Source: Flavobacteriia bacterium
Lineage (GTDB): Bacteria > Bacteroidota > Bacteroidia > Flavobacteriales > Flavobacteriaceae
Length of the DNA stretch: 36,726 bases
Direction: 5' to 3'
Assembly: GCA_030617765.1 (NCBI GenBank)
Contig: JAUWUU010000004.1
Span: forward strand, 1-36,726
Each line of letters opens with the position of its first letter. The first letter of the stretch is position 1. Made by a program: the position numbers and the translations under genes. Under the pieces are notes generated by a model that was given only the letters and a program-made list of their open reading frames with translations, did no database searches and was not told where the DNA came from. Positions 23,627-32,591 of this stretch are shown piece by piece.

Positions 23627-25993
23627 ATGGCGAAAAAGAAAAAAACCAGCGCTAAAACCAGGAGTGCAAAAAATAAAAACAATCGTTTCTCTGATTTTTT
23701 TAAGAGCAAACAAACACATCTCGTTTTTGGTGTTTTTATATTTACAACGGCCAATTTCTTATTGATCTCATTTTATTCTTTCTTTCATCATTGGAAAGAA
23801 GATCAAAGTCAGTTAAATGATTTTAACGATAAAACAATTCAAACCAATAATATACTGGGAAAAATTGGTGCCAGTTTAAGTGACTTCTTTATCTATGACG
23901 GTTTTGGAATTGCAACCTTTATTTTTCCAATCTTATTATTTCTTACCGGTTTATACATCATTTTGGATATTTCGGTAAAACAATTAAATAAATCATGGAT
24001 AAACGGAATATTGACAATGATATGGCTATCCTTAGGTTTTGCTTTTTTTAGTAATGAAAATCCTCTATTTGCCGGAAAAATTGGCTATGAGATCAATGAA
24101 TTCTTACAAATTTACATCGGTAAAACCGGAGTAATCATCATTCTTTTAATCACACTTTTATCATTTTTAATTTCAAAATTTAAGATCACACCTAATAAAA
24201 TTAAAAATGCCATTCCAAAAAAGAAGAAAAAATCTTTAAATTCTTCTGATGACCTTACTGATGATGGTTATATCAGTGAAACCATCCATGAAAATACCGA
24301 TAAAGAAATTGAATTTAACCTGGAAACAAATAAAAACGAATCAAAAAACTTAGCCAAAGTTGAGCCAGTTTTGAAAACTATAATACATGAAGATCCAATA
24401 ATTGATGTTGAAATTGAACTTGAAAAACCAATAACTGAAGAACAAACAGTTGAAAACCTATCTAATAAATTAGTAGAAGAATTTGGTGAATTTGACCCAA
24501 AATTGGAATTGGCAAATTATAAATTTCCTTCTTTAAACTTATTAAAAGATTATACTAATATTAATATCAATATTGATAAGTCGGAACTGGAAGACAATAA
24601 AAATAAAATTGTTGAAACCCTTAATCATTACAAAATTGCGATAGAAAGCATAAAAGCAACTATAGGACCAACAGTAACATTATATGAAATTGTTCCTAAA
24701 GCAGGGATTAGAATTTCAAAAATTAAAAATTTAGAAGATGATATAGCTTTATCTCTTGCCGCTTTAGGTATTAGGATCATTGCTCCAATTCCGGGAAAAG
24801 GGACAATCGGAATTGAGGTTCCCAATAAAAAACCGTCTGTAGTTTCAATGAAATCGGTTTTGTCTTCACAAAAATTTCAGACTTGTAAGATGGAATTACC
24901 CATAGCTTTGGGTAAAACAATTTCCAATGAAACTTATGTAGTTGACCTTGCTAAAATGCCTCATCTATTAATGGCAGGAGCAACTGGTCAGGGAAAATCG
25001 GTTGGTTTAAATGCTGTTCTGGCTTCATTATTATATAAAAAACATCCTGCCGAAGTTAAGTTTGTTCTGGTTGATCCTAAAAAAGTAGAATTAACACTTT
25101 ATAACAAAATTGAAAGACATTATTTAGCTAAATTACCCGATTCAGAAGAAGCTATTATCACCGATACCAAATTAGTGATCAATACTTTAAATTCTCTTAC
25201 TATTGAAATGGACAATCGCTATGATTTGTTAAAATTAGCTTTTGTTAGAAATATTAAAGAATACAATAATAAATTTAAAACGAGGAAATTAAATCCCGAA
25301 AACGGACATCGGTTTTTACCCTATATTGTTTTAGTAATTGATGAGTTTGCTGATCTGATCATGACAGCAGGTAAAGAAATTGAAACCCCTATTGCCAGAT
25401 TGGCGCAACTGGCTCGAGCTATCGGGATTCATTTAATTGTAGCAACACAAAGACCATCAGTTAATGTAATTACCGGTATTATAAAAGCAAATTTCCCTAC
25501 TAGGGTTGCTTTTAGGGTTACCTCAAAAATTGATTCAAGAACTATTCTGGATTTTCAAGGCGCCCATCAGTTAATTGGTAAAGGTGATATGCTTATTTCA
25601 ACCGGGAGCGAATTAACACGTTTACAATGTGCTTTTATTGATACTCCGGAAGTAGAAAGGTTAACCGATTTTATTGGATCACAAAGAGCCTATCCTGAGG
25701 CACATCTTTTACCTGAATATATTGGCGAAGAAAGTAGTTCAAATGCTGATGTAAATATTTCTGACAGAGATGAGCTTTTTTTAGAAGCTGCGGAATTAAT
25801 TGTTTTGGCACAGCAAGGTTCAGCATCTTTATTGCAACGAAAATTAAAACTGGGATACAACCGAGCCGGCAGAATAATTGATCAATTAGAAGCTGCAGGT
25901 ATTGTTGGACATTTTGAAGGAAGTAAAGCACGTCAGGTTCTAGTTCACGACAGTTTAGCTTTACAACAATTATTAGATGATGAAAAATTATAA
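23627..25993 (+). CDS. ftsK: DNA translocase FtsK
   Basis: A 788-residue FtsK/SpoIIIE translocase that pumps chromosome DNA at the division septum. It has a Lys-rich N-terminus (MAKKKKTSAKTRS), four membrane helices up to about residue 180, a short acidic linker, then the motor: alpha/beta domains with Walker A GATGQGKS (451-458) and Walker B LVIDEFADL (D572), and the C-terminal gamma winged helix (LIVLAQQGSASLLQRKLKLGYNRAGRIIDQLE) that reads orienting DNA sequences. An ATG 39 bases upstream (23588) would add 13 residues, but homologues begin MAKK and a TATTTTTG box (23613-23620) lies between the two; the later ATG is preferred. It heads the ftsK-lolA-lptFG-ribB run. Confidence 0.95.
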   Translation: MAKKKKTSAKTRSAKNKNNRFSDFFKSKQTHLVFGVFIFTTANFLLISFYSFFHHWKEDQSQLNDFNDKTIQTNNILGKIGASLSDFFIYDGFGIATFIFPILLFLTGLYIILDISVKQLNKSWINGILTMIWLSLGFAFFSNENPLFAGKIGYEINEFLQIYIGKTGVIIILLITLLSFLISKFKITPNKIKNAIPKKKKKSLNSSDDLTDDGYISETIHENTDKEIEFNLETNKNESKNLAKVEPVLKTIIHEDPIIDVEIELEKPITEEQTVENLSNKLVEEFGEFDPKLELANYKFPSLNLLKDYTNININIDKSELEDNKNKIVETLNHYKIAIESIKATIGPTVTLYEIVPKAGIRISKIKNLEDDIALSLAALGIRIIAPIPGKGTIGIEVPNKKPSVVSMKSVLSSQKFQTCKMELPIALGKTISNETYVVDLAKMPHLLMAGATGQGKSVGLNAVLASLLYKKHPAEVKFVLVDPKKVELTLYNKIERHYLAKLPDSEEAIITDTKLVINTLNSLTIEMDNRYDLLKLAFVRNIKEYNNKFKTRKLNPENGHRFLPYIVLVIDEFADLIMTAGKEIETPIARLAQLARAIGIHLIVATQRPSVNVITGIIKANFPTRVAFRVTSKIDSRTILDFQGAHQLIGKGDMLISTGSELTRLQCAFIDTPEVERLTDFIGSQRAYPEAHLLPEYIGEESSSNADVNISDRDELFLEAAELIVLAQQGSASLLQRKLKLGYNRAGRIIDQLEAAGIVGHFEGSKARQVLVHDSLALQQLLDDEKL

Positions 25994-25997
25994 ACAG

Positions 25998-26642
25998 ATG
26001 AAACAAATTTTAAGCTTAACAATAACCTTATTTATTAGTATAATTACTTACTCTCAAAATGCAGATGATGCAAAAACACTACTTGATGAAGTTTCATCAA
26101 CTATGAATAATTATGACAATGTTTTTGTTGAATTTGATTATACTTTAGAAAACAAAGCTGCAGATGTAGAACAAAAAAATAAAGGTGATCTTACAATACA
26201 AGGGAATAAATATAATGTTAACTTTTTTGGAACAACACAGATCTATGACGGATCAAAAACTTATACTATTATTCCTGAAAATGAAGAAGTAAATGTTTCA
26301 ACAGAAAACTCAGATGATGAAAATACGTTAACACCTTCAAAATTTTATTCATTTTACAATAAAGGATACACTTACAGTTTAGCAAATCAAAAACAGATCA
26401 ATGGTAAACAGATTCAATTTGTAAAATTAATTCCGATTGACAGCAATTCTGATGTTGCAGATGTCCTAATTGGTGTTGAAACAAAATCAAAACACATTTA
26501 TCAAATTATTGAAACCGGTAATAACGAAACACAGACCATCCTTCTGGTCAAGAAATTTTTAATCAATCAAAATCTAAATGACAATTTGTTTATTTTTGAT
26601 ACTAAAAAATATGAAAGTTTAGGCTATATCATCAATGATTAA
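25998..26642 (+). CDS. lolA: LolA-like outer-membrane lipoprotein carrier protein
   Basis: A 214-residue periplasmic protein starting four bases after ftsK. The start at 25998 gives a good signal peptide (MKQILSLTITLFISIITYS); an upstream in-frame ATG at 25977 overlaps ftsK and would weaken it. The mature part has the LolA-type DAKTLLDEVSSTMNNYDNVFVEFDYTLENK and GDLTIQGNKYNVNFFGTTQIYDGSKTYTIIPENEEV blocks, forming the half-barrel that shields lipoprotein acyl chains in transit to the outer membrane. Placement after ftsK and ahead of an LPS transporter gene matches other Flavobacteriia. Confidence 0.88.
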   Translation: MKQILSLTITLFISIITYSQNADDAKTLLDEVSSTMNNYDNVFVEFDYTLENKAADVEQKNKGDLTIQGNKYNVNFFGTTQIYDGSKTYTIIPENEEVNVSTENSDDENTLTPSKFYSFYNKGYTYSLANQKQINGKQIQFVKLIPIDSNSDVADVLIGVETKSKHIYQIIETGNNETQTILLVKKFLINQNLNDNLFIFDTKKYESLGYIIND

Positions 26643-26680
26643 TAATTTAAATATTACTTTCTTCAATATAAAATCTTTTA

Positions 26681-28123
26681 ATGAAGATCTTAAATAAATA
26701 CATACTTAAAAGCTTTTTATCACCCTTTTTGGCCACTTTATTAATTATACTATTTGTATTAATAATGCAGGCTTTATGGCTACAATTTGACAAAATTGCC
26801 GGAAAAGGAATTAGCATAATCATTATTTTTAAGTTTTTGGGATACTTATCTTTAATGATGATCCCAACTGCTCTACCAATTGCAATATTACTCTCCTCAA
26901 TAATGACTTTAGGTGGTTTGGCTGAAAATTATGAATTGGCTGCAATAAAATCAGCAGGTATTTCTTTGCGAACTCTAATAAAACCTCTTATTGTATTAAT
27001 GCTAATTCTGAGTGCTTTTAATTATTTATTTTTGAATTATGCTTTTCCATACGCTTCGTTAAAATCACAAAATCTAATTTATAATATGAAAATGAAAGAA
27101 CCCGGTTTGGCTTTAGTTGCCGGCACTTTCAATACTGAAATACCGGGTTATAGTATTAAATTTGATGAAAAATTTGGAGAAGAAAAGAATTTTCTTAAAA
27201 ATGTATTGATCTATGAAATTCATGATAATCAAATAAACAATAAAGTTATTACAGCAAAAAAAGGAACAATTTTAAATGAAGAAGGCAGTAGATATTTAAC
27301 TTTAGTACTTGAAGACGGACATTACCATGAAGATATAATTAGTAAAAGAACAACCATTAATGAAAGAAAAAGAATGCGTTTTAACAAAGCGAAATTCAAA
27401 GAATATACCGTAAATATTGATATTTCAAAAATTGGCAATTTTGATCCAGATGAAGTAAAATACAAAACCGGAAAACATATGTTGAGTTTAAGTCAACTTA
27501 ATTTTTATGTTGATTCTTTGCTGCCACCATATGAAAGTTATATCAATAACAAAGCACATAGAAATTACGAAATACTAAGAGCAAAAAAATTATATGAAAA
27601 TGATACTATTCCTGAAACTGAATTAAGCACTGATATTCTAGATAATTTTTCAGATGATGATAAAGTTATGGTTTTGGATAATGCCCTAGAGCTAGCGCGA
27701 AATAATTTAAATAATATTCAAAGCTTTCAAAATATTGCCAAAGGGAAACAAAAAATAATAAATGCCTATAATACTGAGTACCACAAGCGTTTGGCACTAT
27801 CAATAGCTTGTCTTGTACTGTTTTTTATCGGTGCCCCTTTAGGCTCAATTATACGTAAAGGAGGTTTTGGTTTACCAATGATCATGGCAATATTTATTTT
27901 TGTTGTCTATTTTTTTATATCAACTTTTGGTGAAAAAATGGCTACTTCTAACACAATTTCTCCATTTTTTGGAGGTTGGTTGGCCACATTTATTTTATTG
28001 CCTTTTGGACTTCTATTAATGAAAAGAGCTGTCAATGATAAAGGAATTTTTAATGTTGACAAATTTCTACAACCAATTAGTAATTTCTTTAATAAACTTT
28101 TGAAAATAAAAAAATCATACTAA
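26681..28123 (+). CDS. LptF/LptG family permease of LPS export (YjgP/YjgQ)
   Basis: A 480-residue inner membrane permease of the LptB2FG transporter that extracts lipopolysaccharide. N-terminal helices (MKILNKYILKSFLSPFLATLLIILFVLIMQALW, then MMIPTALPIAILLSSIMTLGGLAENYEL) and C-terminal helices (LSIACLVLFFIGAPLGSIIRKGGFGLP) are family hallmarks. The periplasmic part is about 120 residues longer than in E. coli LptF/G owing to a helical insertion (about residues 260-360, including a Tyr/Asn-rich stretch), as in other Bacteroidetes. LptF and LptG cannot be told apart here; a partner gene must lie elsewhere. Confidence 0.9.
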   Translation: MKILNKYILKSFLSPFLATLLIILFVLIMQALWLQFDKIAGKGISIIIIFKFLGYLSLMMIPTALPIAILLSSIMTLGGLAENYELAAIKSAGISLRTLIKPLIVLMLILSAFNYLFLNYAFPYASLKSQNLIYNMKMKEPGLALVAGTFNTEIPGYSIKFDEKFGEEKNFLKNVLIYEIHDNQINNKVITAKKGTILNEEGSRYLTLVLEDGHYHEDIISKRTTINERKRMRFNKAKFKEYTVNIDISKIGNFDPDEVKYKTGKHMLSLSQLNFYVDSLLPPYESYINNKAHRNYEILRAKKLYENDTIPETELSTDILDNFSDDDKVMVLDNALELARNNLNNIQSFQNIAKGKQKIINAYNTEYHKRLALSIACLVLFFIGAPLGSIIRKGGFGLPMIMAIFIFVVYFFISTFGEKMATSNTISPFFGGWLATFILLPFGLLLMKRAVNDKGIFNVDKFLQPISNFFNKLLKIKKSY

Positions 28124-28165
28124 TATTTGAAACAATTATTAAAAGCAATTAAAATTACCTGATAA

Positions 28166-29302
28166 ATGGAAATTAAAAATAAAATTCAATTAGATTCTAT
28201 CGAAGAGGCTATTGAAGATATAAAAAAAGGAAAACTGATTATCGTTGTCGATGATGAAGATCGTGAAAATGAGGGAGATTTTGTTGCTGCTGCAGAAAGG
28301 GTTACACCCGAAATGATCAATTTTATGGCCACTCATGGCAGAGGTTTAATATGCGCTCCACTTACTGAAAAAAGATGTGACGAATTAAATTTAAATTTGA
28401 TGGTGGGCAAAAATACCGTACTCCATAATACACAATTTACAGTTTCAGTTGACTTGATAGGAAATGGGTGTACAACAGGTATTTCAGCTCAAGATAGAGC
28501 TAAAACTGTAAAAGCACTTACTTTTTCTGATACACAACCAGAAGATTTAGGAAGACCAGGACATGTTTTTCCATTGAGGGCAAAAACTGGTGGTGTTTTA
28601 CGTAGAACCGGCCATACAGAGGCTGTTATTGATCTGGCACGTTTAGCAGGTTTAAAGCCGGCAGGCTTACTTGTTGAAATTTTGAATGAAGATGGTACTA
28701 TGGCTCGCTTACCTCAATTGATCAAAGTAGCTAAAAAATTTAACCTAAAGATCGTTTCTATTGAAGATCTGGTTGCTTACCGTATGAATCACGACTCTTT
28801 GATCGAAAAGATTGAAGACTTTTCTTTGGAAACAAGATTTGGAAAATTTTGTTTAAGAGCCTATAAGCAAACAACCAACAATCAAATTCATATCGCATTA
28901 ACTAAAGGTAGTTGGAAACCTGATGATGAAGTTTTAGTAAGAGTAAATTCTACTTTGATCAATAATGACATCATCGGTACACTTACCAATAATGCTGATA
29001 GTAAATTGGACAAAATGTTCAAACGGATCAACAAAGAAGGTAAAGGAGCAATTGTTTTTATCAATCAAGAATTTCAATCCTATAATTTGATCAACCAATT
29101 AAAACAACTAAAAATTAACCAGCATAATGATCTATCCTATCCTGAAGTTGAAATGGATGAGAAAGATTTTGGTATTGGAGCACAAATATTACACGATCTA
29201 AAAATCAGTAAAATACGTCTGATCTCAAGTGAAAAACATTTCAAAAAACGTGTAGGAATGATAGGCTATGGTTTAGAAATTATTGATTGTGTATCTTACT
29301 AA
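28166..29302 (+). CDS. ribB: 3,4-dihydroxy-2-butanone-4-phosphate synthase with a degenerate GTP cyclohydrolase II domain
   Basis: A 378-residue RibBA-like protein. The N-terminal about 205 residues are an intact DHBP synthase, making the four-carbon riboflavin precursor from ribulose 5-phosphate: DDEDRENEGDF (29-39), THGRGLICAPL and RPGHVFPLRAKTGGVLRRTGHTEA (130-153). The remaining residues keep the GTP cyclohydrolase II fold (FGIGAQILHDLKISKIRLIS, YGLEI) but have lost its active site: the zinc Cys positions are S262, N275 and A277, and the QEGRGIGL block reads QEFQSYNL. GTP opening must therefore be done by another RibA. The gene follows lptFG after 42 bases in the same run. Confidence 0.92.
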   Translation: MEIKNKIQLDSIEEAIEDIKKGKLIIVVDDEDRENEGDFVAAAERVTPEMINFMATHGRGLICAPLTEKRCDELNLNLMVGKNTVLHNTQFTVSVDLIGNGCTTGISAQDRAKTVKALTFSDTQPEDLGRPGHVFPLRAKTGGVLRRTGHTEAVIDLARLAGLKPAGLLVEILNEDGTMARLPQLIKVAKKFNLKIVSIEDLVAYRMNHDSLIEKIEDFSLETRFGKFCLRAYKQTTNNQIHIALTKGSWKPDDEVLVRVNSTLINNDIIGTLTNNADSKLDKMFKRINKEGKGAIVFINQEFQSYNLINQLKQLKINQHNDLSYPEVEMDEKDFGIGAQILHDLKISKIRLISSEKHFKKRVGMIGYGLEIIDCVSY

Positions 29303-29340
29303 TATCAAAATATTACAATTTTTTATTTAATTTCGCTTGA

Positions 29341-30384
29341 ATGAATAAATTAAGAAAAATATTATACCCTCTTTCTATCCTTTACGGTGAAATAACCGAC
29401 ATGAGAAATAAGGCTTATGATAAAAACATATTACCCTCTTCTACTTTTGATCTACCTGTAATTGCAGTAGGCAATCTAAGTACTGGAGGTACTGGAAAAA
29501 CACCACAGGTAGAATACTTAATTCACCTCTTAAAGGATGATTATAAAGTTGCTGTATTAAGTAGAGGTTATAAACGTAAAAGCAAAGGGTTTCAAATTGC
29601 CGATAAAAAATCTACAGCTGTACAAATTGGAGATGAACCACTACAATATTATCGGAAATTTAAAAATATTATCGTTGCTGTTGATACTGACAGAGTTAAT
29701 GGTATCAATCAACTACAAAATCTAGAAACTCCACCAGAACTTATACTGTTGGATGATGCTTTTCAACATCGTAAAGTAAAAGCAGGTTTAAATGTTCTAC
29801 TTACTACATATGAAAAATTATATGTTGACGATTCAGTATTACCTTCAGGTGATCTACGTGAAAAAATTTCGGGTGCCAGTAGAGCGGAGATCATTATTGT
29901 AACAAAATGCAAAGAACAATTATCAGAACAAGAACAATTTAAAATTTCACAAAAATTAGAACCTGAATTGAATCAAACTGTTTTCTTTTCAGAGATCGTT
30001 TACGAAGACAAGATCAAATCGAAAAATAATGAGATAAAGTTTGATGAACTACACAACTTTGAAGTTATATTGGTGACAGGAATTGCAAGACCAGAGCCAC
30101 TAATAGATTATTTAAATGATCATAAAATAAAATATAAGCATCTTAAATTCGCTGATCATCATAATTTTACAAAAAATGAAATTGATAAAATTGAGCGTGA
30201 ATTTTCAAAAATATCAAATAATAAAAAGATAATACTTACAACTGAAAAAGATTTTGTCAGAACTTTTGAAGACATCAATAATAATGTATACTATATACCA
30301 ATTCTAACAAAATTTATTTCAAATGAAAAAGATTTTAATAAAATTATAATCAATTATGTACAACAAAATTCAAGAAACAGTTAA
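29341..30384 (+). CDS. lpxK: Tetraacyldisaccharide 4'-kinase
   Basis: A 347-residue lipid A kinase that phosphorylates the 4' position of the lipid A disaccharide at the cytoplasmic face of the inner membrane. P-loop GNLSTGGTGKTP (44-55), VAVLSRGYKRKSKGF, IGDEPLQYYRKF, ILLDDAFQHRKV and LPSGDLREKISGASRA are all canonical LpxK motifs. Its last 29 bases overlap the start of punA in another frame, so translation of the two is probably coupled. Confidence 0.95.
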   Translation: MNKLRKILYPLSILYGEITDMRNKAYDKNILPSSTFDLPVIAVGNLSTGGTGKTPQVEYLIHLLKDDYKVAVLSRGYKRKSKGFQIADKKSTAVQIGDEPLQYYRKFKNIIVAVDTDRVNGINQLQNLETPPELILLDDAFQHRKVKAGLNVLLTTYEKLYVDDSVLPSGDLREKISGASRAEIIIVTKCKEQLSEQEQFKISQKLEPELNQTVFFSEIVYEDKIKSKNNEIKFDELHNFEVILVTGIARPEPLIDYLNDHKIKYKHLKFADHHNFTKNEIDKIEREFSKISNNKKIILTTEKDFVRTFEDINNNVYYIPILTKFISNEKDFNKIIINYVQQNSRNS

Positions 30385-31171
30385 ATTTTTAAAAGATAAA
30401 GGTATAAACTCACCAGATTTCGGTATAGTTTTAGGTACCGGTTTGGGAAGTTTGGTTTCTATCATCAATATCGAAATTGAAATACCTTATAGTGAAATTC
30501 CAAATTTTCCGGTTTCAACAGTTCAAGGACATTCAGGCAAACTAATTTATGGTGAATTAGGCAGAAAAAAAATATTGGCACTTCAGGGAAGGTTTCATTA
30601 TTATGAAGGTTGGTCAATGCAGCAAGCTACTTTTCCTATCAGAGTAATGAAATATCTGGGAATTGAAAATTTAATTGTTTCAAATGCTTCCGGCGGTGTG
30701 AATTCAAATTTTGAAGTAGGTGACATAATGCTGATCGATGATCATATCAATATGATGCCAGAGCATCCTTTAAGAGGTGAAAATGATGATAGGTTTGGCG
30801 ATCGGTTTGTTGATATGCATGAACCTTATGACCTAAAGATGCTGTCAAAAATGGAATTGATCGCTAAAAAGAATAATATCAAGGTTCACAAAGGGGTATA
30901 TTTAGCATTACAGGGGCCAACTTTTGAGACACCTGCTGAATACAGAATGGTCAGAATAATTGGTGCTGACGCCGTTGGAATGAGTACAGTACCTGAAGTT
31001 ATTGTGGCAAAACATATGAAAATGAAATGCCTTGGAATTTCTGTAATTACTGATCTAGGAACTGAAGGACATATAGAAGAGGTTTCACATAAAGCAGTAC
31101 AAAGTGCTGCAAAACTAGCCGAAAAAGGAGTTTGTAAACTGGTAGAACAATTTATTTTACTTCATCAATGA
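30356..31171 (+). CDS. punA: Purine nucleoside phosphorylase
   Basis: A 271-residue trimeric-type purine nucleoside phosphorylase that cleaves inosine or guanosine with phosphate. IVLGTGLGS is the phosphate loop, PVSTVQGHSGKLIYG and GRFHYYEGW the active-site segments, VSNASGGVN and LALQGPTFETPAEYRM the base-binding region, and GADAVGMSTVPEVIVAKH the C-terminal signature. It overlaps lpxK by 29 bases and is followed 13 bases after its stop by a strong palindrome terminator that is part of a repeated element. Confidence 0.95.
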   Translation: MYNKIQETVKFLKDKGINSPDFGIVLGTGLGSLVSIINIEIEIPYSEIPNFPVSTVQGHSGKLIYGELGRKKILALQGRFHYYEGWSMQQATFPIRVMKYLGIENLIVSNASGGVNSNFEVGDIMLIDDHINMMPEHPLRGENDDRFGDRFVDMHEPYDLKMLSKMELIAKKNNIKVHKGVYLALQGPTFETPAEYRMVRIIGADAVGMSTVPEVIVAKHMKMKCLGISVITDLGTEGHIEEVSHKAVQSAAKLAEKGVCKLVEQFILLHQ

Positions 31172-31184
31172 TTTCCTAAAATCG

Positions 31185-31213
31185 AAGACATCCGCAATTG
31201 CGGATGTCTTTTA
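31185..31213 (+). terminator. Intrinsic terminator of lpxK-punA (also the first hairpin of repeat copy 1)
   Basis: An 11-bp GC-containing stem (AAGACATCCGC with GCGGATGTCTT, loop AATT) followed by TTTT, placed 13 bases after the punA stop. Position and form are those of a Rho-independent terminator. Confidence 0.8.
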
Positions 31214-31333
31214 ACTTACTAACTCAAAATTAATTATAATGAAAACAAAATTAGTGGGGAATTTTGTATTTCATTACTTATATAGCAAATTCCGTGCCAT
31301 AATATTATAAATTACTTAATTTTTTTGAAAATT
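31185..31333. repeat. Structured repeat unit, copy 1
   Basis: The unit opens with a perfect 26-bp palindrome (31185-31210; stem AAGACATCCGC, loop AATT). A linker beginning CTTACTAACTCAAAATTA follows, and then a second stem-loop at 31237-31276: TAATGAAA pairs with TTTCATTA and ACAAAATT with AATTTTGT, with one bulged A (31268) and loop AGTGGGG. Positions 31213-31253 are identical to 31430-31470 in copy 2. Beyond that, similarity fades gradually through ATATAGCAAA and a T-run. Confidence 0.8.
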
Positions 31334-31398
31334 GTTTAGCCTTTTTTAGCTTGGTTGTTTTATTGATTTTAAAATAATAATTTATACTCTAAAAAATA

Positions 31399-31550
31399 GA
31401 AAACATCCGCAGTTGCGGATGTTTTCTTAAACTTACTAACTCAAAATTAATTATAATGAAAACAAAATTAATGAGAAATTCTGCTTTTCATTAATAATAT
31501 AGCAAATATCATGCCGACAAATTAAAATTGTATTAATTTTTTGTTAAAAT
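31399..31550. repeat. Structured repeat unit, copy 2
   Basis: Same layout as copy 1: hairpin GAAAACATCCGC/GCGGATGTTTTC (31399-31426, loop AGTT), linker, then a second stem-loop with TAATGAAAA (31454-31462) pairing with TTTTCATTA (31485-31493) and AATT/AATT inside. In the first hairpin, pair G31187-C31208 of copy 1 is replaced by A31402-T31423, a paired change that keeps the stem. It is not next to a plus-strand gene end, so it is not needed as the punA terminator. Confidence 0.78.
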
Positions 31551-31609
31551 TATTATATACTCATCATTTTAATCCGAGTTATAGCTAAGCTTTGCTCAAA
31601 CTCAGCTTA

Positions 31610-32476
31610 TTAGGTTAAATGCTTATGAGCTCGATAAGATGAACGCACTAAAGCACCACTTTCTACATGCCTAAAACCTAATTTCAGACCAATATCTTCA
31701 TACTTCTTAAATTGTTCAGGAGTAATAAATTCCTTAACAGGTAAATGTTTTTTTGATGGTTGTAAATATTGTCCAATCGTAATGATATTAACTTTTGCTT
31801 TTCTTAGATCGTGAAGTGTTTCTATTACTTCTTCTTCATTTTCTCCTAAACCAAGCATAATACCAGATTTAGTTCTCTTTTGACCACTTTCTTTGATATA
31901 CTGTAATACTTCTAGGCTTCGATCATATTTTGCCTGTATCCTTACCTCTCTGGTCAGTCTGCGTACTGTTTCTAAATTATGTGAAATAATCTCAGGAGCA
32001 ACATCAATAAGTCGGTCAATATTTCGATGAATTCCTCTAAAATCCGGTATTAGTGTTTCAAGTGTTGTGTTAGGATTCGTTCTTCGAATAGCTTTAACTG
32101 TTTCTGCCCAAATAATTGATCCGCCATCTTTAAGGTCATCTCTATCTACTGAAGTAATTACTGCGTGTTTAATTTTCATCAGCTGAATAGAACGGGCTAC
32201 TTTTTCAGGTTCATCCCATTCTACACTATCAGGTTTGCCGGTTTTAACACCACAAAATCCACATGAACGAGTGCATATATTACCTAATATCATAAAAGTT
32301 GCGGTACCTTCTCCCCAACATTCACCCATATTTGGACAACTACCACTTGTACAAATAGTATTAAGACCGTATTTATCAACGATACTTCTTAATTGCGTGT
32401 ACTTTTTTCCTACAGGAAGTTTTACACGTAGCCATTCAGGTTTTTTAAATGGTAAAATTACTGATTCTTCTGACAT
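31610..32476 (-). CDS. lipA: Lipoyl synthase
   Basis: A 288-residue radical SAM enzyme that inserts two sulfurs into protein-bound octanoyl groups. The auxiliary [4Fe-4S] cluster Cys are C42, C47 and C53 (CTSGSCPNMGEC), the radical SAM cluster Cys are C68, C72 and C75 (CTRSCGFC), and the C-terminal RSSY motif (VRSSYRAHK) supplies the Ser ligand. Other landmarks are ITSVDRDDLKDGGS, ETLIPDFRG and SGIMLGLGE. A TATTTTTG box on the minus strand (32499-32506) gives it its own promoter, separate from the Nramp-like gene upstream. Confidence 0.97.
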   Translation of the reverse strand: MSEESVILPFKKPEWLRVKLPVGKKYTQLRSIVDKYGLNTICTSGSCPNMGECWGEGTATFMILGNICTRSCGFCGVKTGKPDSVEWDEPEKVARSIQLMKIKHAVITSVDRDDLKDGGSIIWAETVKAIRRTNPNTTLETLIPDFRGIHRNIDRLIDVAPEIISHNLETVRRLTREVRIQAKYDRSLEVLQYIKESGQKRTKSGIMLGLGENEEEVIETLHDLRKAKVNIITIGQYLQPSKKHLPVKEFITPEQFKKYEDIGLKLGFRHVESGALVRSSYRAHKHLT

Positions 32477-32498
32477 TATAATCCTAAATTTAAGTGGA

Positions 32499-32506
32499 CA
32501 AAAATA
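32499..32506 (-). promoter_or_regulatory. -7 promoter element of lipA
   Basis: On the minus strand TATTTTTG matches TAnnTTTG exactly. It lies 22 bases ahead of the lipA ATG, giving a leader of roughly 16 bases. Confidence 0.6.
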
Positions 32507-32591
32507 CTAATAAAAAAAGATTTATATTAAAAACAAAAAGTTAAAAATTAAACTTGATTTCACACACTAAAACATGATAAACTATAATTTC

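Larger units (their letters stand above)
31172..31609. other. Gene-free region of 438 bp holding a duplicated structured element
   Basis: This stretch lies between punA (plus) and lipA (minus). It contains two diverged copies of a roughly 150-bp unit (31185-31333 and 31400-31550) offset by 215-217 bases, joined by an AT-rich spacer. The only short ORFs are a 23-codon one in copy 1 (31240-31311) and a 12-codon one in copy 2, both starting MKTKL and then diverging, so coding seems unlikely. No tRNA or insertion sequence is seen. Confidence 0.75.

Noticed and set aside
31240-31311. 23-codon ORF MKTKL... in repeat copy 1
   Set aside because: The second copy stops after 12 codons and the sequences diverge after MKTKL; conservation follows the stem-loops rather than the reading frame.
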